Source of the DNA: a virus
Direction: 5' to 3' (one strand)
IMG/VR virus record: IMGVR_UViG_3300042924_005664
Location: 1-64,000 of that record
DNA: 64,000 nucleotides
Shown: one piece after another, positions 9,501 through 18,131 of the stretch
How the letters are laid out: every line of letters begins with the position of its first letter
How positions within the stretch are numbered: position 1 is the first letter of the stretch
The notes under the pieces: model-generated
The model's input: only the letters and a program-made list of their open reading frames with translations
Told to the model about the DNA's origin: nothing
Databases searched by the model: none
Made by a program: the position numbers and the translations under genes

Positions 9501-12500
9501 ATTACTTCCGCCAGTGGGCCAGAAGTTACAATCTCAGCTCCTGAGTTGCTATCGAGCAAAATTCTTCAGAACAAGTATCGTGGGCTAGACATCTGGCAAA
9601 AGGAACAGGTGCTCACGATCAAGGACGACGAAGGAAACGTGGTCAACGAGATCGTAGTGCCTCAGTCTGCGTCGCTCAACGCGCTCGTGGGTCAGTACCG
9701 CCTCGAAGATGGCATGCTTGTGGACGAGAACGGAAACAAGATGCAGATCGCTCCCGAGATCGCTGCAGCCAATCTCCCAAACAACACCAGTATTTCGGTA
9801 GACCAAAGAATTGCTAGGAACCCCGATGGGTCTCCAAGGATCCTATCGAATCGTGAGATTCAAGCACGTGCTAGAAAGCGCGCAGAAGTGCTGAAAAACG
9901 CCATCGAGGGCGCTATGGAGGATGGCTCAACAAACCGAGTCCGACCAGTCGGAGAAAACGAATACGCTGGAATCCTGAGCCCCACTCAGCTGCAGGCGAT
10001 CTTGGAACTCCCCAACGACATCGTGGCTCCTGAGTTGAAGCGCAAGATCGCGGCCTTCAACGAGACGGCCCTACGCAAGGATGGAACGCGAATGATCGTC
10101 GAGTACCAAGCTGCGATGAAGGGCGGAAAGTACAAGGCGCTCGCACCCAAGATCCGAGACGTCGTTCCATTTGGGTTCCGCATCACAAAGGATGGCAACT
10201 TCCTAGCGACTACGATTTCTGTCAGCAGAATTTTCGACAAGATCAACGAATGGGCGAAGCCAAACAGGAACAGGCTGAACCTTTGGAACGGCGACACCAA
10301 CGCGTTGTGGGAAGACATTATCCACGTCCTGAAGAATCACCAGAAGGGCGAGCGCGGAGAAGTCGGACTCGACGTTGATCCAGACATGGCGGTTCTCAAG
10401 AAGAATCGAATCAACGACATCTTCAATCTCTTCGACAAGGCTACCGAGTCTAAGAATCCCGATCGTTCCGTAAGCAAGACGCGTAAGGGCCAAGACTCAA
10501 TCGACCGCGTGATCATGGGAATGAGGATGGATCGTGTGAACGACTTCCAGATTTCAAACGCCCAGAAGATCCCCGTAGACTACGGCAAGATCAAAGAAAA
10601 CTACATGCCCAACGTGCCTGTGGACGTTGTTCAGAATAATGTTGCCGAGGAAGGCGGCTTAGGTTACAAAGAATCTCCAACCATCAAATATCGTGAACCA
10701 AAATACGAAACCACCAACCCCCCAAGACTGGGATACATCGATCCGCGAACTACAGCGGAAGGTCGAAGAGTCCTCAGCGAGAGTCCGATCCTCGCGCAAG
10801 CATACGACGCCCTTGAAAGAGCGTCTGAGGCTGGCGGAGATCAGCGCCCAACTTCAGGGTCTTCGGTAATACCAGCTGAGACAGAAGCTCTTAGGGAGTT
10901 TGCAAATAGTTCGGGGGCCATGGAGTCTCCTGAAGCCGTCCAAAAATTCACTGATGATTGGAACGCAGAAAATAGAAATGCTGGAACTGAACATCAGGTT
11001 TTATTCGGCGATAAAGATCGGATAGAAAAGCGTTTCACAGCCACGTATGACGACACGTGGAAAAACTATCTCGATAGGATTTTGTTGCACAATATCCTAT
11101 TTAAAGATTCGGCGATTAAACTAGAGGGCTTTCAGGAAGTTCCTGAGAAAACACAGGATCGTAGTGGGAACGAGTGGAGCCCGGGGCTTTACGCCAAGAT
11201 TTCTCAGCCCTACGCCGAAGGTCAACAGGTAGATCTCATAAAGGATCTCAAGCCGTACATGGAATCGTTGGGCTTCGTTTCTAATGGGCCGATGAATTAT
11301 TACCACCCTGAATATGGCGTCCACGTATCGGATTTGCACCCGGGCAATGCATACGTAGAAATAGATGCACAAGGAAACAAGCACGTAACCGTCTTTGATC
11401 CCGGCTTGCACATGACGGGCGAGAAAGAAGGTGACGCCAAGGAACGCGCCCGTGTTGAAGCCAAGTTGGCTGCTCAAAGACCCGTGGAGGACGTGGGTTT
11501 CAGCTGGCCGAAAGAGATTGATGACGCAATCGTTCGCGTGAGGTCGGTACTCGATAATCCAGACAACATGCCGACTCAGGTGAAGCCTGAAGCGCCGCTG
11601 CCCGTAAGCCTGTACGAGGCTGGTACTAGCTTGGAATCATTCGGGATCAATTCGCTCAAAGAAATTGCCGAGCACTATGGTTTCCCCATCCCAGAGAAAG
11701 CAAAGCGCGGAGAGATCATCGACCTAGTTGAAAACAGGTCGTCTGACGTACAATTCAGGCCCGCAAACATCACTCGTGAAGTCGGAGCTAACGAAGACTT
11801 CATCACGATACCCGAAGAGGAAGCCGCTAGGTCTGCGCTGAACAGCAGCAAGCAGCCGAAGTTTGGGGCAGCTAGAGATCTCGAAGCTGGGTATCCCGTG
11901 GCGCTGCGAATCGACATCCCTGCGTTCAAGTCAACTGGAAACTACGTTGTGACGGTTCACGAGAAGGGAACCCCCAGCAAGGTTGGCGAGGTCATCGGGT
12001 ACGACACCATTGCACGTATCGACAATCCCCAGTTCATGTCTAACGAGACTGGAGCGGAGAAGATTAAAAAAGGAGAGAGCAACAAGTTCCCGATTGCCAC
12101 GGTGGCGGGAGAGTTCAACCCATCACGCGAGATGCCTGCAGATATCAACGACTGGACACCAGTCGGATTCGATCCTAGCGAGCACTCGTACTTCTACGAC
12201 AAGGCGACCGACGAGCTTGTGCTTGGCGGAGACGAGGCCGTGAGTGTTGGCAACACCGTCTTCGTTAAGAATCCAGTCTACGGCGATAAAGCCACAGCTA
12301 GGTTCATGCCAGCCGCTGGCGAGTCAAAGCCTGTCCCAACGCAGGAAGAGCTTGATGCGATGAAAGAAGGGTTGCCTCCATATCAAGCAAAAATTGGAGA
12401 GCTTTCCGAGGGGAGGTTTGGATTGAACCTGTATACTGACAATGGTTTGTATGTCGGAAACATAGAGGGTCAAATTAGAGAGTCTGATCCAAGTAAAGTG

Positions 12501-15374
12501 TATATCTATGATGCCGAAGTCATGCCTCAATATAAAAAACTAGGCTACGGACAAGCCTTGTATCGTGAGCTTGCAAAATATGCACAAGACAATGGTGTGA
12601 AAACTATCTGGGGAAACCCCGTAAGCAAAGAAGCGGTAGCTGTTCGCAGGAAATTATTTGATACCTATACTGGGAAAGAAAACACGCTTGGCGGCTATAG
12701 TTATGCAGGAAGTAGGATTCCAAGCGACATCTCCTTCATGCCAGCAAGCAAGGGCGACTCGCCAGCCTCCAGCCTCTCCAAGGACGAGCGCGACACCGCA
12801 GTAAAGTTCCTCGAACGCGGAACACTAACCGCAGCCAACGTCTTCGACGCGCTCGCGAAGCTCGCCAACGGCGACATGCAGTCCATTACCGAGAAGCTAT
12901 CTACGGGACGCCTCTTCGAGCTCGCGCACCGCGCAACGGGCACTCCCATCCTGAACCGCGTCGATGCGATCTCCGCCATCCGCAACGAGATCAATAGCCG
13001 CAAGGACGCAATGCCTCAGAGCAGCATTGCATCACCCATGGCCGACGACATCATCCGCACGCCAGTAAATCGTATGGCCGCGCAGGGCGCTCAATTCAAG
13101 CCCGCAACTAAAATTGAAGGGGCGGAAGAGATCGAAATAGCTCCCGGGTTCCAGAAAGCGCTAACTAAAGGCGGGAAGTGGGCTGTTTATGCTTCCAATA
13201 ATATATTAGCTACTGGAAAGCAATTCGATAGTCCTGAAGCTGCAGATGAAGCGGCTAAAATAATAGCTAACGCCAATGAACCACTTCAAGGAATCCCTTA
13301 TTCCTTGCAAGAAGGACGCACTGGAAAGTGGAAGATTATCGACAAGAAGGGAGAAGCCGCAGCGTCCAAAACTTTTTCTAATCCTGCTGAAGCCGCAGAG
13401 TATGCCGTAGCATTGCATCGTGAATCATTGCCGCTTTCTGCAGTCAAAAAGTTGATGCCTAAAGCAGATAGAGATGCGGTTACTGAGGCTGAACAACGCA
13501 TTGCTGACATGCAGGCTAAGAATCCTGAAGCAATGCCTCTGGTGGTGACTAGAGATGCTGATACTGGTCTTCCGAAGATTGATCTTTTAGAAGACGCAGA
13601 AGGCAATCCAGTTCTTGATGAAAAAGGCAAGCAGGTTCGTGGAGTGATCTTTAGTCAGGTTCCCTACAAGTTGCGTCAGTCTCCAATGCTTGATGCTAAA
13701 GACGACAATGTCGCAGTGCAGCAGGCAGCAGACTTAATGACTCCTGAAGTAGAAATAGCCATGGCGGATCCTTCGGTAGCCAAGGCTATCGGATGGTACA
13801 AGAAAATGCGTCAGCAGCTGCAGCAATACTACGGCGCAAATATTGAGCTTTTCGGACAACTTCTCGGAGCTACTAGCGCACGTACTCCCGTTGATGAGAA
13901 TTTCAAGCAGACTATTGAAGCTGCAAGACAATATTCTAAGGGAGCCTATGACGCTCTGCTTCAAAGATTCCATGAACATATTGTTAAGGCTACCGAAGAT
14001 CTTGCTTCAGGTGCTTTACAAGCGAGTTGGGAGAAAAAGAATCCTACTAAAACTTGGAACCAAGAAAAAGATGGAGCGGACGCTCTCCGCATGGAGATCA
14101 ATAAATTCAGTGAAGTTCCAGTCAGGTCTAACGGCAAAAAGTTCAATGCTAATTCCCAGAAAGTTCTGCACGCATTGTATGGGAATTGGTTGACTCAAAC
14201 CGTAGGGCCGAAAACCCCCAATTTTGCTGGCAACCTCACGGGGCGCACTCTCAGAGCTACAATCGACGTTTGGGCCGCACGCAATCTTCGTCGTTTGCTT
14301 TACGACGATGGTTCTAGTCAGTGGCGTTTGCTCCCTGAACAAGAGAAAGGAGTAGACTCTGCTTACAATGCCAAAGGCGAGCTGACGGGAGATTTCCCGT
14401 TTGCCCAGAATGTGTACGACGAAGTTGCCAGTCGCGTTAATATGAACGCTGATGATTTGCAGGCTTTGATGTGGTTCTATGAAAAGGGAATCTGGGATCA
14501 AAACGGATGGACTGGGGCACTTGGCGCTAAAAAGAGTTCCTTTGAAGAGGAGGCTGAAAAGCTGTCTCTTGATCGCTACCAAGCTGGAGTTACGGCTTAC
14601 ACGAACGAAGGCCAATATCCAAACCTAGAAGAATTCACTGCTGGGGTGCAGGAAAAAACCCGCAAGGAATTGCGTGATTCAATCGGCCAGCTTCCCGGTG
14701 TGGAAATCTCCAGAGTTACCCACACGGATGGACTCTATGGTGGGTCTGTAGAGCCTTCCTTGGACGTTGAATTTAGCGTTTCTCGGGATAAGAACGGAAA
14801 ACCCCAGTCGATTGCTTCCGTAATTGACAGGCTCAAGGCTATTGGAAAGGAACAAAATCAATACGATACGTTCATATCTCAGCTAGTAGACAAAGAGCAT
14901 CCGAATGCACGTCCGATGGTCGAGATAGGCTTTAAAAACGCCGCGAAACCAGAAGAAGTAGAGGCTGTTGTCAAAGCCTTCCGTGACGCTGGGATCGACG
15001 GCTTTACCCTAGCCAAGGACAGCAAAGGAAACGTGATCGGAATCCGCGCACAATACATCCCAGAGATATCTTCCCGTTGGGATGAAGAAGGCCGAACAGA
15101 TCTCTTAGATCCAGAAAAACACGGCGAATCATCGCAGAATTGGGCGGATAAAGCTCGTCAAGCCATTAATTCCCTTGGCGATCAAGAGAATGTGAGCTAT
15201 AAGAATGAAGGATATGTCTCAACCCACGTTTATGGAAAAGAAGAATACGACGCAGAAACCAGCCCACAAGACCTTCTCGGAAGCGATGTCCGAGATCAAT
15301 TGGGGAGAAGGAAACGAATCCTTGAAGCCCTTGCCGGGGAGGGACAGATACCTAGCGGGATCGGCTCGGACTGA
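6537..15374 (+). CDS. Giant polyvalent virion protein (metallopeptidase-, kinase- and GNAT-like blocks)
   Basis: At 2945 residues this is the largest gene in the window. Three short N-terminal repeats (FLDELDQKY, FLGELESKY, FLEELDQKY) open it. A zinc-peptidase-type HETNH lies at residues 816-820, with a possible downstream Glu ligand near 895-900. Around 1500-1625 the segment YLDRILLHNILF, then VSDLHPGNAYVE, then VFDPG matches the kinase domain described in phage polyvalent proteins. Residues about 1870-1925 (TPVGFDPSEHSYFYD) are a block recurrent in such proteins. Residues about 1955-2060 look like a GNAT acetyltransferase (YKKLGYGQALYRELAKYA). Proteins of this class are thought to be packaged and injected to counter host defences. 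The catalytic assignments are motif-level only. Confidence 0.8.
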   Translation: MGFLDELDQKYAQETPKEEPTKPSGFLGELESKYKDAPVEQPKSFLEELDQKYDVNPDSLRNRQSRGEPLSMEQERIVFDANRARGLGEQAAAAGKGVYASLSEMVPQAFEGTKKIMGAGKDLAKEIGIKYLDVNPLVPEIAVNYIAGNTAEDRKANLEKAAKREADIVRSLASGAVQAGEEVINEAARGAFFGTPITDLVQEYPAGKLAVEAMKAGGPVALATKALGGKIFGEPLVDLQPITKDESFQRSLSREDMRQQEQQEYKDLPERTTAALVKLAESSAGSLLGKSLGVPSDEQFQKDLVQELKNNAIVPDEDVALMGNMLSPLDPTFVLAGPLARASSKVFDVASEAGLRALTKPTIAGMNPLEATGRVIRFSGEGAQNVARKFSDFLTGSEDSFIGKLADPIVAVTRRPGIMVEGAGRALRDVGRQIDDVGIRSRTGIIERAGQDVRSGDFMRTVFGAGTEKAQAKALKASEKLAEEGVDTGASAPALSSKRRAAARTADWVFRQAEALARYGTSGAAIGTALGLPDIENAEALGQMATTGAMVGAIGGARLGEKGAKLIDPRVSLKGKIDAILADDPVSRRADEDADIERFRSTAAPDLINKANEFGNINSVLQSFDGHLQNLDFQREQAIARGEADVAAGIELEIKKTAASKDAVSKMTPDAMKEYQRRVDLTLADALDQAKTTGEAVGLNNIEIKLLSPVEMLGYLRDKWGTTLTNAEYVLQSLAGNNDLSDQDQQKLNQARETINQFNYMYQTAMGQRGYAMSDNTYSDSPMHLRPANLKTPSVVINSELVKSQLGNNLYGTLVHETNHALRNFKEVKSMMAPIEEYLFGKKVQNADGSITEISKGIYDDAAIDRMGDYYAELLGGDKWKAGFATEGQYRNYIKEEILAEAAGLSSNTANLRADLDSPGQAFIDWAATSNKNTLIGKLRDALGLKGILLDDSGRISDVLGETISPEVLALTRQFQRQLRDYNGSLSQITSASGPEVTISAPELLSSKILQNKYRGLDIWQKEQVLTIKDDEGNVVNEIVVPQSASLNALVGQYRLEDGMLVDENGNKMQIAPEIAAANLPNNTSISVDQRIARNPDGSPRILSNREIQARARKRAEVLKNAIEGAMEDGSTNRVRPVGENEYAGILSPTQLQAILELPNDIVAPELKRKIAAFNETALRKDGTRMIVEYQAAMKGGKYKALAPKIRDVVPFGFRITKDGNFLATTISVSRIFDKINEWAKPNRNRLNLWNGDTNALWEDIIHVLKNHQKGERGEVGLDVDPDMAVLKKNRINDIFNLFDKATESKNPDRSVSKTRKGQDSIDRVIMGMRMDRVNDFQISNAQKIPVDYGKIKENYMPNVPVDVVQNNVAEEGGLGYKESPTIKYREPKYETTNPPRLGYIDPRTTAEGRRVLSESPILAQAYDALERASEAGGDQRPTSGSSVIPAETEALREFANSSGAMESPEAVQKFTDDWNAENRNAGTEHQVLFGDKDRIEKRFTATYDDTWKNYLDRILLHNILFKDSAIKLEGFQEVPEKTQDRSGNEWSPGLYAKISQPYAEGQQVDLIKDLKPYMESLGFVSNGPMNYYHPEYGVHVSDLHPGNAYVEIDAQGNKHVTVFDPGLHMTGEKEGDAKERARVEAKLAAQRPVEDVGFSWPKEIDDAIVRVRSVLDNPDNMPTQVKPEAPLPVSLYEAGTSLESFGINSLKEIAEHYGFPIPEKAKRGEIIDLVENRSSDVQFRPANITREVGANEDFITIPEEEAARSALNSSKQPKFGAARDLEAGYPVALRIDIPAFKSTGNYVVTVHEKGTPSKVGEVIGYDTIARIDNPQFMSNETGAEKIKKGESNKFPIATVAGEFNPSREMPADINDWTPVGFDPSEHSYFYDKATDELVLGGDEAVSVGNTVFVKNPVYGDKATARFMPAAGESKPVPTQEELDAMKEGLPPYQAKIGELSEGRFGLNLYTDNGLYVGNIEGQIRESDPSKVYIYDAEVMPQYKKLGYGQALYRELAKYAQDNGVKTIWGNPVSKEAVAVRRKLFDTYTGKENTLGGYSYAGSRIPSDISFMPASKGDSPASSLSKDERDTAVKFLERGTLTAANVFDALAKLANGDMQSITEKLSTGRLFELAHRATGTPILNRVDAISAIRNEINSRKDAMPQSSIASPMADDIIRTPVNRMAAQGAQFKPATKIEGAEEIEIAPGFQKALTKGGKWAVYASNNILATGKQFDSPEAADEAAKIIANANEPLQGIPYSLQEGRTGKWKIIDKKGEAAASKTFSNPAEAAEYAVALHRESLPLSAVKKLMPKADRDAVTEAEQRIADMQAKNPEAMPLVVTRDADTGLPKIDLLEDAEGNPVLDEKGKQVRGVIFSQVPYKLRQSPMLDAKDDNVAVQQAADLMTPEVEIAMADPSVAKAIGWYKKMRQQLQQYYGANIELFGQLLGATSARTPVDENFKQTIEAARQYSKGAYDALLQRFHEHIVKATEDLASGALQASWEKKNPTKTWNQEKDGADALRMEINKFSEVPVRSNGKKFNANSQKVLHALYGNWLTQTVGPKTPNFAGNLTGRTLRATIDVWAARNLRRLLYDDGSSQWRLLPEQEKGVDSAYNAKGELTGDFPFAQNVYDEVASRVNMNADDLQALMWFYEKGIWDQNGWTGALGAKKSSFEEEAEKLSLDRYQAGVTAYTNEGQYPNLEEFTAGVQEKTRKELRDSIGQLPGVEISRVTHTDGLYGGSVEPSLDVEFSVSRDKNGKPQSIASVIDRLKAIGKEQNQYDTFISQLVDKEHPNARPMVEIGFKNAAKPEEVEAVVKAFRDAGIDGFTLAKDSKGNVIGIRAQYIPEISSRWDEEGRTDLLDPEKHGESSQNWADKARQAINSLGDQENVSYKNEGYVSTHVYGKEEYDAETSPQDLLGSDVRDQLGRRKRILEALAGEGQIPSGIGSD

Positions 15375-15444
15375 GTCCGAACCTAGTCCCGAAGACATAG
15401 CTCTTCTGAAACAACTATACGCAAACCGATCAACCATTCTATAA
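15232..15444 (+). CDS. Possible small overlapping gene
   Basis: A +1-frame reading frame overlaps the last 140 nt of the giant gene and continues 70 nt beyond its stop, ending 2 nt before the next ATG. The chosen ATG gives about 70 residues; ATGs at 15205 and 15214 are alternatives. The part outside the overlap is ordinary (LAGSARTESEPSPEDIALLK). It is not recognised. It could be a real coupled gene or a chance frame. Confidence 0.4.
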   Translation: MEKKNTTQKPAHKTFSEAMSEINWGEGNESLKPLPGRDRYLAGSARTESEPSPEDIALLKQLYANRSTIL

Positions 15445-15446
15445 CC

Positions 15447-15590
15447 ATGCCACTCAAATACTGCGCCTCCCAAAATTGCTTTGAACGCAACATCGCCTCA
15501 GAAGTTCGTTCTGGCAAACCTGTAAAACAAGCTGTTGCCATCGCGTATAGCGTCAAACGTAAGGCCCAAGCAAAAGCTAGGAAAAAATAG
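15447..15590 (+). CDS. Small conserved phage protein with a GKPVKQAVAIA motif
   Basis: A 47-residue basic protein opening with two cysteines, containing RSGKPVKQAVAIAYSVKRKA and ending in a Lys-rich tail. Small proteins with this GKPxKQAVAIA signature are widespread in tailed phages, function unknown; they look like short helical nucleic-acid-binding peptides. Its start lies 2 nt after the preceding reading frame and its stop 10 nt before the next ATG. Confidence 0.8.
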   Translation: MPLKYCASQNCFERNIASEVRSGKPVKQAVAIAYSVKRKAQAKARKK

Positions 15591-15600
15591 TCGCGTTCAA

Positions 15601-16227
15601 ATGCGAATCGAAATCAAGGCAGTTGATCCGATCGCACTGCGCGAAAAATCGGCGTGGCTAAAGGACGGCTCGCTGCAGGTTCTTGTTCCAGATTACGGAA
15701 GGAATCACGATGGCGCGTTTCTAGTTGGATTGTATGAATTGGTAAAAGCGTGGCAGTGCCACAAGGCACACATCCCCGAGGGGGCAGTTAAGCTCAAACA
15801 AGAAATCGTTGCAGCCGAGGTCGAGAGGCACGTTGCAGACGCACTCGAAATTGATTGGGAGCAGCACGAAAAGTGGGTCGAGAATTCGTATGACGAAGTC
15901 GCTCGTAGTAGTGCAATAGAAGCTCCAAGAATTTTACTTCAAGGCCCTCGTGCTTGGGCCGAGCTGCACATCTTTGCATTACGTCATGAAGCAATGCGTC
16001 AGGGCGTCAGTGAAGCAAGTTGGTTTGAGAATTGGGTATCGGATCTCCCCTTCGATGGCTGTCCCTGCAAGGGACACCTGCACGAATTTCTCGCGCACAA
16101 TCCGCCAGACTGGGACAAGTTTTTTGCGTGGTCGGTGAACCTGCACAACGCGGTGAATGCTCGTATTGGAAAACTCACGATCGGCGTCGAGCAGGCGCGT
16201 GAGCTTTGGTCTTCGAGGTTGTTCTAG
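15601..16227 (+). CDS. Erv/ALR-like thiol-oxidase-related protein
   Basis: A 208-residue protein. The C-terminal third reads FDGCPCKGHLHEFL, then FFAWSVNLHNAVNARIGK. This resembles the Erv/ALR sulfhydryl oxidase helix pair (active Cys pair, then a W..xFHNxVN..xGK FAD-contact motif). The Cys pair here is CPC rather than CxxC, so activity is uncertain. The N-terminal half is a different domain (LVPDYGRNHDGAFLVGL). ATG at 15601 was chosen because an earlier in-frame ATG lies inside the gene at 15447. A thiol-oxidase role would fit disulphide formation in the many Cys-rich phage proteins here, but that is inference. Confidence 0.55.
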   Translation: MRIEIKAVDPIALREKSAWLKDGSLQVLVPDYGRNHDGAFLVGLYELVKAWQCHKAHIPEGAVKLKQEIVAAEVERHVADALEIDWEQHEKWVENSYDEVARSSAIEAPRILLQGPRAWAELHIFALRHEAMRQGVSEASWFENWVSDLPFDGCPCKGHLHEFLAHNPPDWDKFFAWSVNLHNAVNARIGKLTIGVEQARELWSSRLF

Positions 16228-16240
16228 CTCCTAGAGCTAG
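16224..16240 (+). terminator. Perfect hairpin at the end of the thiol-oxidase-like gene
   Basis: CTAGCTC and GAGCTAG form a perfect 7-bp stem with a 3-nt loop, overlapping the stop codon at 16225. It is followed by TGTTTATGCGGGTC, a 14-mer that recurs at 34392, also just downstream of a hairpin and before the same promoter type. It probably marks a transcript end, though no long U-tract follows. Confidence 0.5.
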
Positions 16241-16250
16241 TGTTTATGCG

Positions 16251-16320
16251 GGTCAAAATAATTAAAACTTTTTGTTGCGTACCGAAGCGGAATAGGCAAT
16301 ACTCACTCCAGTCAGTAACA
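16251..16320 (+). promoter_or_regulatory. Repeated promoter block, copy 1
   Basis: An AT-rich upstream element (AAAATAATTAAAACTTTTT) precedes a -35-like TTGCGT (16275-16280), a 17-bp spacer ACCGAAGCGGAATAGGC, and a -10-like AATACT (16298-16303). The transcribed start CACTCCAGTCAGTAACAAC is shared with the copies at 17512 and 34436. Spacer and leader are conserved between otherwise unrelated places, which argues for a phage promoter/operator family rather than chance. Confidence 0.7.
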
Positions 16321-16348
16321 ACACAACCAACCAAAGGAACCTAATCCA

Positions 16349-16750
16349 GTGAACACACAACTACCAGTCCTCAACCAGCTCGTCATCAAGGCGCTCGAAG
16401 TCATCGGGCACCCAGCATCGATCGCCGAGATCTGCAACGAGATCGAGCGTCAGGGAAATTACTTCTCCCGCAAGCACCCCCGTCAGGAGCTGTATGTCCG
16501 CATCGGAAAGTTCCACGGCATCCGCAAGATCAGCACGGCCACCTACGCTCTCGACGAGCCCGCAGAGGTTTACGTCGAGTACGTCGGCCAGCGTGAGGGC
16601 GAGGAGCCATTCGAGCTCAACGGCCAGCGGTGGCAGTACGTCAACGTCCTCAACGGGCAGGGCAAGCGCGACATCGGAGTCTACAGCTTCGGAGAAGACC
16701 GCTGCTACGACTACAGCATCTGGCGCAGCCGCGAGCTCGCCATCAACTAA
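16349..16750 (+). CDS. Winged-helix-like small protein (GTG start)
   Basis: A 133-residue protein starting with GTG; AAAGGA lies 10 nt upstream. Residues 10-65 (ALEVIGHPASIAEICNEIER, then ISTATYAL) resemble a winged-helix or HARE-HTH-type DNA-binding domain. The C-terminal half is a Tyr-rich beta domain. It is first in the cluster behind the promoter block at 16275, so a regulatory role is plausible. The GTG start with following Asn is shared with the genes at 16782, 17610 and 18394. Confidence 0.65.
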   Translation: MNTQLPVLNQLVIKALEVIGHPASIAEICNEIERQGNYFSRKHPRQELYVRIGKFHGIRKISTATYALDEPAEVYVEYVGQREGEEPFELNGQRWQYVNVLNGQGKRDIGVYSFGEDRCYDYSIWRSRELAIN

Positions 16751-16781
16751 TCAACCTCAACCAACCAAGGAGACCAAACCA

Positions 16782-17504
16782 GTGAACCACATCATCAGCA
16801 CACCAGCAGTCACACGAGTCTACAGCGACGCAGGACGCGGCGCAGCCGACAAGGCGCACAGCGACACGAACTCCTGCACCGTCAACGCTCTCGCCAATAC
16901 CACGGGCTGGGAGTGGAACCTCTGCCACGACATCGCGGCAGAGTCGGGACGCAAGCGCGGCAAGGGCCACGACCCCATCAAGCTGCTAAAGCACGCGGGG
17001 CACTACGGCGTCAAGAGTCGTCGTCTTACAAGGATCAAGCGAAGCAACTCGTGGACGGTTCAAAAGTTCATCAAGAAAAACCCCACGGGGAAATTCTACG
17101 TCTGCTCATCGCGTCACGCGTTTGCAATCGTTGACGGCGTCGTCAAGGACTGGCTGCACAACGGCGACCTCGTGCGAATCGTTCAGGCGTGGCGCATCCT
17201 CGACTCGGTCTACAACAACCGCAAGGTGGTCGTGCCAGTGCACAAGCCGAAGCCACGGCCTGCAGCACGTGGAAAGCGCGTCGAGTACAGCGTGCGTCCT
17301 AGGGACAAGTACGGCGACGCACATGACGTGTGGTACTGCGACTCCAGAGCGCAGGCGCTGAAGCTCGCAAGAGAATTCAAACTGGACGAGGAAACACCGA
17401 GCATCGATGTCGAGCGCTGCACGATTGATCGCTACGACTGGACGACGGTCTTCAAGAAGACGCTGAAAGATGGCGTCGTACATGTTGACTGCGGAGCCGC
17501 ATAA
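16782..17504 (+). CDS. Papain-like cysteine peptidase-type phage protein
   Basis: A 240-residue protein from GTG at 16782, preceded by AAGGAG 9 nt upstream. The order of a candidate catalytic Cys32 (DTNSCTVNALA), His112 (SSRHAFAIVDG) and Asp123 (VVKDW) fits papain/C39-like cysteine peptidases found in phages. The C-terminal 80 residues form a separate basic domain. An in-frame extension far upstream exists but overlaps the gene at 16349 and lacks a ribosome site. The substrate is unknown; it could process a host or phage protein early in infection. Confidence 0.6.
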   Translation: MNHIISTPAVTRVYSDAGRGAADKAHSDTNSCTVNALANTTGWEWNLCHDIAAESGRKRGKGHDPIKLLKHAGHYGVKSRRLTRIKRSNSWTVQKFIKKNPTGKFYVCSSRHAFAIVDGVVKDWLHNGDLVRIVQAWRILDSVYNNRKVVVPVHKPKPRPAARGKRVEYSVRPRDKYGDAHDVWYCDSRAQALKLAREFKLDEETPSIDVERCTIDRYDWTTVFKKTLKDGVVHVDCGAA

Positions 17505-17511
17505 TTACAGG

Positions 17512-17580
17512 CTCAAAAATAATTAAAATTTTTCTATACAACCGAAGCGGAATAGGCAATGATCACTCCAGTCAGTAACA
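17512..17580 (+). promoter_or_regulatory. Repeated promoter block, copy 2
   Basis: Same block as at 16251: AT-rich element, TATACA at 17535-17540, spacer ACCGAAGCGGAATAGGC identical to copy 1, AATGAT at 17558-17563, then CACTCCAGTCAGTAACAAC. An ATG at 17559 lies inside the -10 element and is therefore not a likely start for the next gene. Confidence 0.7.
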
Positions 17581-17609
17581 ACCAACCACCAACCAAAGGA
17601 ACCAATAAA

Positions 17610-18122
17610 GTGAACGACATCAGCATCCCAGCAGCCTTCTACGACATCGCACTCGACCGCAACGTCGCGGTGCCCGTCGAGCAAGAGATCCGCTCCAAGG
17701 GGCGCGGCAAGCAGTACGTCATCGATCGCAACGACGAGGCGTTGCCCTACCTCATCCAGCACGCGGACGAAAGCCTTACCAAGGAGCCGAAGATCGCAGC
17801 CGCCGCACGTGGCCTCCTGCTCTCTCTCAGGAAGCAGGGAGTTCCATTCAAGCTCGTCATCAACGAGGACGCGCTGCGAGTCAGCTCCGCCAAGCCAGTC
17901 ACCCGCCGCACCGCAGCCAAGGCCACGGGACGCGACTACAACCGCGAGCTGATCGTAACGATCACTCCACGCGGTGACCTGATCCTTCGCCCAGTGGGAC
18001 GCCGTCAGTCCGAGCAGGTCGCTCTCTCCGACGTCTATGCTTGGGTGCAGCGCAGCCGCTGCCTCAAGATCGCCCGTGAAAAGGCCGCGCTCAAAGCCTC
18101 CAAGCGCAAGAGCCGCCGATAA
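17610..18122 (+). CDS. Hypothetical basic early protein (GTG start)
   Basis: A 170-residue protein, not recognised. GTG at 17610 is chosen because AAAGGA lies 9 nt upstream and because the longer ATG at 17559 falls in the promoter. The protein is rich in Arg and Lys, particularly the last 20 residues (KAALKASKRKSRR). It has its own promoter block and another promoter directly after its stop, suggesting separate control. Confidence 0.7.
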   Translation: MNDISIPAAFYDIALDRNVAVPVEQEIRSKGRGKQYVIDRNDEALPYLIQHADESLTKEPKIAAAARGLLLSLRKQGVPFKLVINEDALRVSSAKPVTRRTAAKATGRDYNRELIVTITPRGDLILRPVGRRQSEQVALSDVYAWVQRSRCLKIAREKAALKASKRKSRR

Positions 18123-18131
18123 AAATAATCC

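Noticed and set aside
15205-15374. Programmed frameshift extending the giant protein into the +1 frame
   Set aside because: No slippery heptamer or downstream pseudoknot was seen near 15374; a separate small gene is simpler.
17559-17609. ATG at 17559 as start of the following gene
   Set aside because: It lies in the -10 element of the repeated promoter; GTG at 17610 has an AAGGA-like site at proper distance.
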